Source: Susulua sp964536195
Lineage (GTDB): Bacteria; Omnitrophota; Gorgyraeia; Duberdicusellales; 4484-171
NCBI GenBank assembly: GCA_964536195.1
Contig: CAZHVO010000051.1
Coordinates: 1-7,512, forward strand
Length of the DNA stretch: 7,512 nt
Direction of reading: 5' to 3'
Position numbers and translations under genes: made by a program. A model generated the notes under the pieces. That model saw nothing but the letters and a program-made list of their open reading frames with translations. It had not been told where the DNA came from and made no database searches. Positions 1 through 5,914 of this stretch are shown here, piece by piece. Numbering within the stretch: the first letter of the stretch is position 1; every line of letters starts with the position of its first letter.

Positions 1-1
1 T

Positions 2-77
2 GCCGAGGTAGCTCAGGCGGTAGAGCGAGGGACTGAAAATCCCTGCGTCAGGGGTTCAACTCCCTTCCTCGGCACCA
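2..77 (+). tRNA. tRNA-Phe (anticodon GAA)
   Basis: A complete cloverleaf can be folded by eye. The acceptor stem is GCCGAGG (2-8) with CCTCGGC (67-73), followed by discriminator A and an encoded CCA (75-77). The D-arm stem is GCTC/GAGC (11-14 and 23-26) with loop AGGCGGTA. The anticodon stem is AGGGA/TCCCT (28-32 and 40-44) with loop CTGAAAA, giving anticodon GAA at 35-37, which reads UUY phenylalanine codons. The T-arm has loop TTCAACT. The gene has no intron and the standard length of 76. A run of seven T residues follows at 81-87. Only one base lies upstream, so its promoter is outside the window. Confidence 0.97.
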
Positions 78-108
78 TTGTTTTTTTAACAAAATACAGG
101 TCAAATAC

Positions 109-1578
109 GTGAAAAAAATAATCCTTTCCCTTTCCTTCCTTTTATTTATTCCCTTTCATAACAGCTTTCCTCTTTTTAGACCGGTCCAAGGATTAGAAAG
201 CGGTAATGTAAAAAGAGTAATCGTATCACCTTTTGATTCAAAGGCTATTTGTGTTGCTTCAAATAATTCCTTATATAAGAGTCAAGATGGTGGCCAGGAG
301 TTTAAGAAGGTAGCAGTCTTTAAAGATGAAGAAGTCCAGCATATCTTCTTTGATTCTTCCTTAGCTGATACTATATATATTGTTACTAGTCGCCATCTTT
401 ACAGATTAAAAGAGGGATTAGAGAAGTTATTCTCTTCGCCTGATGAGGAGTCAATCTTTACAGCTGCAAAGCATAAAGGATTACTTTATATCGGGACAAG
501 TCAAGGACTCCGTTTTACCTCCGAAGATGCTTTAATTTGGAGAAAAATAAAATCGTTCAGCAATTTCTCTATTTCTTTCCTAGAGCCATCCGGGGATAAT
601 TTATATCTAGCTACCGAAAGAGGGGCCTATCTCTTAAAGGATGAGGGAAAGTCGGAGAGATTGTTTGCAATGAGGAAAGAAGAGGCTATAGGTGAAGAAG
701 GACTGTTAGCTCAGATTATCAAGGCAGATGTCTCAGGCAAAGGTTACCTTTGGTTGGGCACAAACCAAGGTTTATTCATTTCCGAAGATAAGGGGGTTAA
801 TTGGAGAAAACTTTATATATCAGGGATAGATAATCTTTCTATTAATTGCCTTACTCAGACAAAATTACAGGCTAATACCATTTATTTAGGCACTACTAAG
901 GGACTTTTTATGGTTGATTTAAGACGAAATAAATCTAAGCAGCTCTTTGAAGGATTGCACTCTTCTTATATTTCCTGGATAGAGTTTACTCCTGAGGGTA
1001 GAATTTACTTAGCGACTCCCAAAGGGCTATTTGAGAATGATTATTTTAGCGCTGCGGACCCCGAAGGCAGTTTGGAAATAGTTTTAGGGGGAGAACCTTC
1101 GGTAGGAGAAATCCAAGAGGCAGTCTTAGTTTATAACGGGGTTCATCCTGATAAGATAAGAAAGTGGAGGGCTGGTTTAAAGTATAGGGCATTATTCCCG
1201 AGTGTAAACTTAGATTACGATAAGACAATTTATGGCACAGCAGGTACGGGTACTTATGATGGCAAATATATTGTCGGGCCTTATGATTGGGGAATTTCTT
1301 TTTCCTGGGATATCGGTAATTTGCTTTGGAATTCTTATGAGGACGATGTAGATACCCGAGCCCGCCTTAATACTCAGTTGCGGCTGGATATTCTTGATGA
1401 GATAAACAGAGTATACTTTGAAAGAGTACGCTTGAAGAGAGAGCTTATCAGTGCCTCTTTGTCAGAGGAGGATTTATTTAAAAAGGAGCTAAGATTAGCG
1501 GAGCTAACTGCAATTATTGATGGCTATACCGGTGGGTATCTTTCAAAGCAAATAAGGGAGAGGAGTGCGAAGCGATAA
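109..1578 (+). CDS. exported seven-repeat beta-propeller protein with TolC/OEP-like C-terminal domain
   Basis: The 489-residue protein starts at GTG with a weak AGGT Shine-Dalgarno 7 bases upstream. This start gives a good N-terminal signal sequence: Lys2-Lys3, then a hydrophobic stretch at about 4-16. I see no lipobox. Residues about 30-310 carry seven recurrences of an I/L-Y-x-G/A-T/S-x-x-G-L pattern, at about 47, 89, 126, 165, 214, 258 and 299. Several are followed by Asp-box-like S-x-D-x-G-x-x-W motifs (SQDGGQEF, SEDALIW, SEDKGVNW), as in BNR/Ycf48-like or sensor-type propellers. Residues about 318-489 differ. After a linker there is a 'WRAGLKYRALFPSV' segment, a 'WGISFSWDIG' strand-like segment, then long amphipathic helices (about 412-445 and 453-475) ending near G475-G476. 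That order resembles half of a TolC-family outer membrane efflux protein. I infer envelope location, probably periplasm or outer membrane. The role is unknown. It overlaps the next gene by 14 bases. Confidence 0.8.
   Translation: MKKIILSLSFLLFIPFHNSFPLFRPVQGLESGNVKRVIVSPFDSKAICVASNNSLYKSQDGGQEFKKVAVFKDEEVQHIFFDSSLADTIYIVTSRHLYRLKEGLEKLFSSPDEESIFTAAKHKGLLYIGTSQGLRFTSEDALIWRKIKSFSNFSISFLEPSGDNLYLATERGAYLLKDEGKSERLFAMRKEEAIGEEGLLAQIIKADVSGKGYLWLGTNQGLFISEDKGVNWRKLYISGIDNLSINCLTQTKLQANTIYLGTTKGLFMVDLRRNKSKQLFEGLHSSYISWIEFTPEGRIYLATPKGLFENDYFSAADPEGSLEIVLGGEPSVGEIQEAVLVYNGVHPDKIRKWRAGLKYRALFPSVNLDYDKTIYGTAGTGTYDGKYIVGPYDWGISFSWDIGNLLWNSYEDDVDTRARLNTQLRLDILDEINRVYFERVRLKRELISASLSEEDLFKKELRLAELTAIIDGYTGGYLSKQIRERSAKR
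1555..1560 (+). promoter_or_regulatory. Shine-Dalgarno for the overlapping GTG start at 1565
   Basis: AGGGAG lies inside the 3' end of the propeller gene, 4 bases before the GTG at 1565. It supports translation of the guanylyltransferase gene from that non-ATG start, 14 bases inside the upstream reading frame, by translational coupling. Confidence 0.6.
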
Positions 1579-2590
1579 ACCCTTAGTTTTAATTCTTTGT
1601 GGGGGAAGGTCTCTGCGGCTTTGGCCTTTGTCTCGGAAGGTAAGTAAGAATTTCTTAGATATTTTTGGTTTTTCCCCTTTAGAATTTACCATAAAAAGAT
1701 TTTTAAAAATAACCACTCGAGATAATATATTTTTAGTTGCCAATCAGGCAGAGAGAAGAGAACTGGCCAAATTAAAATTAATTAAGAAGGATAACATTTT
1801 CTTTGAACCAGCCAGTAAAAACACTGCCGCTGCAATTCTTTTGTCTCTGCATCGTCTAAAAAAATATCCCAGCAAGAATTTAATTATCACACCGGTAGAT
1901 ACCTTTATAAAAAACAAAAAAGAGTTTTACCGGAGCCTGAAGAGATCTTTAGCAGCAGCCGGAGATGGCTGGATATGCACCTTAGGCATAAAGCCATCTT
2001 TACCTACGCCAAACTTTGGTTATATCCAAGTAAGGAAGCCAGCTAAAAATGGTATTTTTTCAGTAAAGAAGTTTATTGAAAAACCAACAGTAATTAAAGC
2101 AAAAAAGCTTATCGCCTCAGGCGATTGTTTTTACAATAGCGGGATGTTTGTTGCTTCGGTTTCTACCCTAACCGATGAGTATAGGAAGTATTACTCTGAT
2201 TATAAGTATTTTAGCAGTCAGTTTAGGGCCAAGAGAATCTCTTCTCTCTATAAAAGAATAAACAATATCCCTTTTGATAAAGCCATAATGGAGAAGACAA
2301 AAAAGGCTAAAATGGTTAAAGGGGATTTTTCCTGGAAAGACTTTGGTTCTTGGTTAGCCATCTATGAGGTTTTAGCTAAAGATAAAAAGGGTAATGTAAC
2401 TAGAGGCAGCTCTTTTATCTATGAGGGTAAGGATAATCTGATTTATCTAGATAACTTGAAGAAAAAAGTTTTGGTACTAGGCTTAGAGGATGTTTTTTTT
2501 GTAGATACTGAAGATTTCACCCTTCTTACTACCCGTAACCATCTAGACAAACTTAAACCGGCCTTAAGAAAATTTAGGCGATGTCAATAA
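1565..2590 (+). CDS. mannose-1-phosphate guanylyltransferase-like sugar nucleotidyltransferase (divergent)
   Basis: The 341-residue protein has the length of single-domain GDP-mannose pyrophosphorylases, without the C-terminal isomerase domain of bifunctional ManC. The family reaction is mannose-1-phosphate + GTP giving GDP-mannose + PPi, in the cytosol, for polysaccharides, LPS or glycoproteins. Family landmarks occur in order: the nucleotide loop 'CGGRSLRLWPLSR' (12-24); Lys28 in 'SKNF', where PKQF is usual; 'EPASKNTAAA' (81-90); 'PVDT' (110-113); 'FGYI' (151-154); 'FIEKP' (170-174); 'NSGMF' (191-195); and 'DFSWKDFGSW' (254-263). Deviations are the missing G-T of the GGxGTR loop (here GGRSLR), SKN for PKQ, and Thr for His in PxDH. 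The catalytically important Arg, Lys and Asp positions look preserved. Activity is plausible, but nucleotide or sugar choice could differ. GTG start with good Shine-Dalgarno. It overlaps both neighbouring genes, so it is translationally coupled. I do not assign manC because of the divergence. Confidence 0.85.
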   Translation: MRSDKPLVLILCGGRSLRLWPLSRKVSKNFLDIFGFSPLEFTIKRFLKITTRDNIFLVANQAERRELAKLKLIKKDNIFFEPASKNTAAAILLSLHRLKKYPSKNLIITPVDTFIKNKKEFYRSLKRSLAAAGDGWICTLGIKPSLPTPNFGYIQVRKPAKNGIFSVKKFIEKPTVIKAKKLIASGDCFYNSGMFVASVSTLTDEYRKYYSDYKYFSSQFRAKRISSLYKRINNIPFDKAIMEKTKKAKMVKGDFSWKDFGSWLAIYEVLAKDKKGNVTRGSSFIYEGKDNLIYLDNLKKKVLVLGLEDVFFVDTEDFTLLTTRNHLDKLKPALRKFRRCQ

Positions 2591-3519
2591 AAAACTATTT
2601 TTACGGTCCAGTTCCTTCAAGGAGATTAGGCTTTTCTTTAGGGGTAGATTTGCTTCCCAAGAAGACCTGTTCTTTTAATTGTCTGTATTGCCAATTAGGC
2701 CCAAGCAGCCAAAAGACTGTAAAAAGATTCTCTTTCTTAAAGCTCTCTAAATTCAAAGAGGATTTAAAAGAGATTGTCAGTAAGGGTCCTAAGATTAATT
2801 ATATAACTATCTCTGGATCTGGAGAACCAACCTTGCATAAGGGCTTGGATAAGGTAATTGCTGTTATAAAAAAAGTTACTCAGAATAAATATCCAGTAGC
2901 CGTAATCACTAACTCATCTCTTTTGTATAAGGGTGAGGTTAGAGATGAGTTAGGAAAGGCAGATTTAATTGTTCCTTCTCTAGATGCAGCTACCGAGAAG
3001 ACCTTTTCTAAAATTAATCGTCCGGCTAAGGGGATAACTCTTAAAAGAATAGTAAGCGGCCTTATCAGTTTGAGAAAGGAATTTAAGGGTAAAATTTGGC
3101 TAGAAATAATGCTTATTTCCGGGATAAATGATAGTAAGAGAGAAATAGATAAATTTAGAGAGATCATCGATAAGATTAATCCTGATAAGATCCAGCTTAA
3201 TCTTCCAGTAAGGCCAGCAGGGGTAAAGATATCTTTGCCCAGTCGAAGTAAAATAGAGATGATAAAGAAAGTTTTGGGCAAAACTGCCAAGGTTGTGGTA
3301 AAATTTTCTCTCAAGAAAAAGGGCGGTAAGGCTTATGAAAATTTAAAAAGAGATATTTTTAATTTTTTAAAGGTAAGACCGGCAACTCTGGAAGACTTAA
3401 CCAGATCTTTGACCGCAAATCCTAATGAGATAGTCAAACAGCTTTCTTTATTGTTGGCAAGAAAAAAGATAAAGATGAGTAGGATTAGGGGAGTAAAGTA
3501 CTTTGTATCTAATGATTAA
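2581..3519 (+). CDS. radical SAM protein, COG0731-like, with C-terminal winged-helix-like tail
   Basis: The 312-residue protein begins with a 'YGPVPSRRLGFSLGVD' signature typical of a bacterial/archaeal radical SAM group related to COG0731. The [4Fe-4S] motif C-x3-C-x2-C follows as C30-SFN-C34-LY-C37. The SAM-binding GEP motif is in 'SGSGEPTL' (78-85). 'PSLDA' and 'EIMLISGIND' further on fit later strands of the partial TIM barrel. Known chemistry is reductive cleavage of S-adenosylmethionine to a 5'-deoxyadenosyl radical; the substrate of this group is not established to my knowledge. Residues about 250-312 are Lys/Arg-rich with a helix-turn-helix/winged-helix look ('LKVRPATLEDLTRSL', then 'GVKYFVSND'), possibly for nucleic-acid or protein binding. 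The ATG lies 10 bases inside the upstream gene and the end overlaps yggS, so it sits in the middle of an operon. A perfect 13-bp inverted repeat lies within the coding sequence at 2909-2953. Confidence 0.9.
   Translation: MSIKNYFYGPVPSRRLGFSLGVDLLPKKTCSFNCLYCQLGPSSQKTVKRFSFLKLSKFKEDLKEIVSKGPKINYITISGSGEPTLHKGLDKVIAVIKKVTQNKYPVAVITNSSLLYKGEVRDELGKADLIVPSLDAATEKTFSKINRPAKGITLKRIVSGLISLRKEFKGKIWLEIMLISGINDSKREIDKFREIIDKINPDKIQLNLPVRPAGVKISLPSRSKIEMIKKVLGKTAKVVVKFSLKKKGGKAYENLKRDIFNFLKVRPATLEDLTRSLTANPNEIVKQLSLLLARKKIKMSRIRGVKYFVSND
2909..2953 (+). repeat. perfect 13-bp inverted repeat with 19-nt loop inside the radical SAM gene
   Basis: CTAACTCATCTCT (2909-2921) is exactly the reverse complement of AGAGATGAGTTAG (2941-2953), separated by 19 bases. 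As RNA it would form a stable intragenic stem-loop. It has no T-run after it, so it is not an intrinsic terminator. The encoded residues fit the family well (TNSSLL, then EVRDEL), so the arms may simply reflect protein constraint. Confidence 0.6.
3487..3493 (+). promoter_or_regulatory. Shine-Dalgarno upstream of yggS; start choice ambiguous
   Basis: AGGGGAG is the only strong Shine-Dalgarno here. It sits 9 bases before a TTG at 3503 and 18 bases before the ATG at 3512. Spacing favours TTG, but family alignment favours ATG (Met-Ile-Lys-x-Asn start). The protein differs by only three residues. Confidence 0.45.
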
Positions 3520-4174
3520 AGATAATGCTAAGAAAATTTTAGAAGGGTTGCCTGGGGGCGTGGAGCTAGTTGTAGCTGCCAAGGAGCGAAGTTCAGCTGA
3601 GGTTGCTGAGGCCTTGGAGGCTGGAGTAAAGATAGTTGGTGAGAACTACGTAAAGGAAGCTCAGGAAAAATTTGTTGTTTTAGGTAATAAAGCCAAGTGG
3701 CACTTTATCGGTCATCTTCAGAAGAATAAGGTTAAAAAGGCAGTAAAAATATTTGACATGATTGAAACTCTTGACTCTTTAGATTTGGCTGAAGTTTTGG
3801 ATGAAGAGTGTAAAAAAATAAATAAAGTTATGCCGGTTTTAATTGAAGTTAACTCTGCTACCGAGCCTCAGAAACAGGGGGTACTAGCCGAGGGTGTTGA
3901 GCGATTTCTTGGTGAGATCTTACAATTTGCTAATTTAAAACCTATGGGGCTTATGACTATGGGGCCTTGGTTAGATAATCCCCAAGAGCTACGTCCTTTT
4001 TTTAAGAAAACAAAAGATTTATTTGATAAGATTAAAGGTAATTATCAAGGAGAATTAGAGTGGATTTATCTTTCTATGGGCATGAGTTCCTCATACCGAG
4101 TAGCTATAGAGGAAGGAGCTAATTTGGTTAGGGTTGGAACAGCTATCTTTGGCCAAAGAGAATATGAGAAATAA
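3512..4174 (+). CDS. yggS: YggS/PLPBP-family pyridoxal 5'-phosphate-binding protein
   Basis: The protein has 220 residues from the ATG at 3512 (223 if TTG 3503 is used), normal for the family. PLPBP proteins are single-domain TIM barrels of the alanine-racemase N-terminal fold. They bind PLP but have no known catalytic turnover, and they act in PLP and amino/keto-acid homeostasis in the cytosol. Visible signatures are the PLP lysine in 'VAAKER' (K24, where most members have SKT/AKT), 'GENYVKEAQEK' (43-53), 'KWHFIGHLQKNK' (62-73), 'IETLDS' and 'LMTMGP'. The C-terminal phosphate-binding block is 'SMGMSSSY' (188-195) followed by 'VRVGTAIFG' (206-214). The only mild oddities are Glu after the PLP lysine and GMSSSY, where GMSxDx is common in other phyla. 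It overlaps the radical SAM gene by 8 bases and is followed after 9 bases by the MBL-fold gene. The ATG start is chosen on family alignment, although the Shine-Dalgarno spacing fits TTG 3503 better. Confidence 0.93.
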   Translation: MIKDNAKKILEGLPGGVELVVAAKERSSAEVAEALEAGVKIVGENYVKEAQEKFVVLGNKAKWHFIGHLQKNKVKKAVKIFDMIETLDSLDLAEVLDEECKKINKVMPVLIEVNSATEPQKQGVLAEGVERFLGEILQFANLKPMGLMTMGPWLDNPQELRPFFKKTKDLFDKIKGNYQGELEWIYLSMGMSSSYRVAIEEGANLVRVGTAIFGQREYEK

Positions 4175-4183
4175 TTTTAGAAG

Positions 4184-4891
4184 ATGAGAATTAAGATAAT
4201 TTTTGACAAAGAAAAACTCGAGGATAAGTATTCTTGCGGCTGGGGCATTTCCTATATAATTGACGATAGGACTTTGTTTGATACCGGGGAAAAGGCAGAG
4301 TATACTTTAGGAAATCTAAAGGCTTTAGGTGTAGATATCTCCGGTATTGAGAGAGTTGTTATTTCTCATAACCATTGGGATCATTTAGGTGGGCTTTGGG
4401 ATTTATTAGATATTAATAAAAGTATAGTAGTTTTTGCTTGCCCAGACTTTGCTAGAGAATTTAAGGATAGGCTTGCCTCTCATAATTTTAAAGTAGTTGA
4501 TAGTTTTCTCCAGATTTGCGAGAATATCTATACAACCGGGCCTTTTAAGGCCGGCTATAAAAGCAAAGAGATAGAGGAACAAGCTTTATTAGTCAAAACA
4601 GATAAGGGTGTTTCGGTTGTTTGTGGCTGCTCTCATCCCGGAGTTATCAAATTCATCGAGAAAGTAAAAAAAGAATTTCCTGAAGAGAAAATATATGCTG
4701 CATTGGGAGGGTTTCATCTTATTGATGAAGATAATAGGGTTATAAGATACTTGGTAGAAGAGATGAAAAACTTAGGTGTAGAGAATGTCGGTCCTTCACA
4801 CTGTACAGGATTTGAGGCAACAGAGGCTTTTAAAAAAGTTTATGATGAAAATTTCTGGGATCTGAAGGTTGGCCAAGAATTTCGGTTATAA
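4184..4891 (+). CDS. MBL-fold metallo-hydrolase, COG1237-like
   Basis: The 235-residue protein has the metallo-beta-lactamase fold. The strand-loop 'LFDTG' (31-35) precedes the metal motif H62-x-H64-x-D66-H67 followed by GG ('SHNHWDHLGG'). Further metal-ligand candidates are H151 in 'CGCSHPG' and H206 in 'PSHCTGF'. 'ALGGFHL' (173-179) and the HCTG motif are typical of the COG1237 group, which includes archaeal 7,8-dihydropterin-6-methyl-4-(beta-D-ribofuranosyl)aminobenzene-5'-phosphate synthase. Most bacterial members have no proven substrate, so that activity should not be assumed. No signal peptide is seen, so it is probably cytosolic and binds a dinuclear metal centre. The start ATG has only a weak purine-rich ribosome site (AGAAG) immediately before it. 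It lies 9 bases after yggS and 17 bases before the membrane-protein gene, consistent with one transcript. Confidence 0.9.
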   Translation: MRIKIIFDKEKLEDKYSCGWGISYIIDDRTLFDTGEKAEYTLGNLKALGVDISGIERVVISHNHWDHLGGLWDLLDINKSIVVFACPDFAREFKDRLASHNFKVVDSFLQICENIYTTGPFKAGYKSKEIEEQALLVKTDKGVSVVCGCSHPGVIKFIEKVKKEFPEEKIYAALGGFHLIDEDNRVIRYLVEEMKNLGVENVGPSHCTGFEATEAFKKVYDENFWDLKVGQEFRL

Positions 4892-4908
4892 TTTTTAGAG
4901 AGAAGAAC

Positions 4909-5538
4909 ATGGAAAGCAAAGTATTTAAAAGAATTCATGAAGAACTAAAACACCATGCTCCTTTTACAGCTTTTGGTGCAATTACTGGAATTGTTATCAT
5001 GATTATTTTTCGCAATATTTCACCAAAGATTTCCTACAATCTTTTTTACGTTTTCCATCCGGCACATGTATTATTAAGTGCCCTGGCTACAGCTTCTATG
5101 TATGAACTACACAAATGTCCGACTACGAGAAAGAGGTGTGGTATTCCTATCCTGTTGATAATTGGATATCTAGGTTCAATAGGCGTAGCTACGTTAAGTG
5201 ATTCGGTAATTCCCTATTTTGGAGAGACTCTGCTTAAGATGCCTGGCCGCGAAGTTCACCTTGGGTTTATTGAGAAGTGGTGGCTTATAAATCCTTTAGC
5301 ACTAATCGGAATTGCTATAGCCTATTTTTGGCCATCAACTAAATTTTCACACTATGGGCATGTGTTGTTAAGTACTTGGGCATCACTTTTCCATATGATT
5401 ATGGCTGGAGGCCAACCTTTCAGTTTAGCTTTTTATGGCGGTGTATTTTTATTTTTGTTTTTAGCAGTATGGATTCCTTGTTGTGTTAGTGATATAATTT
5501 TTCCGCTTTTGTTTATAAGGGATAAAAAAGGGAGTTAA
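4909..5538 (+). CDS. polytopic membrane protein with internally duplicated H-x2-HVLLS ... SD motif (uncharacterised)
   Basis: I do not recognise a named function for this 209-residue protein. Hydrophobic segments suggest about six membrane spans: roughly 18-34, 48-65, 79-97, 126-141, 148-165 and 172-190, with a short hydrophobic stretch at 196-203. The two halves match. H50-P-A-H53-VLLS is followed 45 residues after H53 by S97-D98, then I101-P102. H148-Y-G-H151-VLLS is followed 44 residues after H151 by S194-D195, then F198-P199. This looks like a tandem duplication of a roughly three-helix unit. Histidines, aspartates and cysteines within or beside membrane segments (also H68, C70, C77, H117, H162, C191-C192) could bind metal or carry protons or ions; that is inference. 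A purine-rich GAGAG precedes the ATG. It is followed after one base by a lipoprotein gene, so the two may work together in the envelope. Confidence 0.82.
   Translation: MESKVFKRIHEELKHHAPFTAFGAITGIVIMIIFRNISPKISYNLFYVFHPAHVLLSALATASMYELHKCPTTRKRCGIPILLIIGYLGSIGVATLSDSVIPYFGETLLKMPGREVHLGFIEKWWLINPLALIGIAIAYFWPSTKFSHYGHVLLSTWASLFHMIMAGGQPFSLAFYGGVFLFLFLAVWIPCCVSDIIFPLLFIRDKKGS
5530..5534 (+). promoter_or_regulatory. Shine-Dalgarno of the lipoprotein gene
   Basis: GGGAG lies within the last codons of the membrane-protein gene, 5 bases before the ATG at 5540. With one base between the stop and the next start, the two genes are probably translated in a coupled way. Confidence 0.6.
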
Positions 5539-5539
5539 G

Positions 5540-5914
5540 ATGAAAAATATTAAAAACCTCATTTTGTGCCTTCTTATTTTAGTTTTATTTTCTGTCTATG
5601 GTTGCGTACAAATGAGAGATTATACCGGCACAAGAGATGGGAACTTTGTGGTCGGGGTGAGGAATGGTTTTGATCAAGGCGTTGATAAAAAGAGCTATTG
5701 CCTAGTTGGTGAAGATATAGTTTTAATCATTGGCGACACCAAGAATGATGTCATTTTTAAGATAGGCCTTCCTACTAAAACTAAGATAGAGTTAGATGGA
5801 TATGAGAACTGGATGTATGAGGAGAAAAGAATAGATTTATTTTTTAGAGGTAAGCGTCTTAGAGGCTGGAGTTGTTCTCGATATGAAGAAGCTAAGGTCC
5901 CAGAGGAGAAGTAA
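5540..5914 (+). CDS. small BamE/SmpA-like lipoprotein
   Basis: The 124-residue protein begins with a Lys-containing N-terminus, a hydrophobic core (7-19) and a lipobox V19-Y-G-C22, so cleavage and lipidation at Cys22 are expected. Tyr at the -2 position is unusual. After a spacer, residues about 64-110 ('IGDTKNDVIFKIGLPTK', then 'YENWMY' and 'LFFRGKRLRGW') follow the pattern of the SmpA/OmlA (BamE) domain. There, a helix starting G-x-(S/T)-K-x-D/E-V-x-x-x-(L/I)-G-x-P leads into two or three strands ending in a Phe-x-x-G/D-x-L strand. BamE itself helps assemble outer membrane proteins, but many small lipoproteins share the fold, so I do not claim that role. Cys54 and Cys112 could form a disulfide. 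The gene starts one base after the membrane-protein stop and overlaps the glycosylase gene by 32 bases. Confidence 0.75.
   Translation: MKNIKNLILCLLILVLFSVYGCVQMRDYTGTRDGNFVVGVRNGFDQGVDKKSYCLVGEDIVLIIGDTKNDVIFKIGLPTKTKIELDGYENWMYEEKRIDLFFRGKRLRGWSCSRYEEAKVPEEK
5868..5871 (+). promoter_or_regulatory. Shine-Dalgarno-like GGAG for the glycosylase start inside the lipoprotein gene
   Basis: GGAG is 11 bases before the ATG at 5883, a somewhat long but usable spacing. It supports initiation 32 bases before the lipoprotein stop. No other start codon nearby keeps the conserved N-terminal 'FFHRQAEYVAKNILGDYL' region intact. Confidence 0.4.

Noticed and set aside
81..87. T7 run after tRNA-Phe as an intrinsic terminator
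   Set aside because: No hairpin other than the tRNA itself precedes it, so it cannot be called with confidence.
2880..3314. 144-codon open frame on the minus strand
   Set aside because: It lies wholly inside the clearly coding radical SAM gene, has no family motifs or ribosome site that I can see, and is the usual antisense shadow of Lys/Glu-rich coding DNA.
4887..4892. TATAAT hexamer at the end of the MBL gene as a promoter for the membrane-protein gene
   Set aside because: There is no TG extension and no -35 match at 16-18 bases. Such hexamers are expected by chance in AT-rich DNA, and the gene spacing fits an operon.
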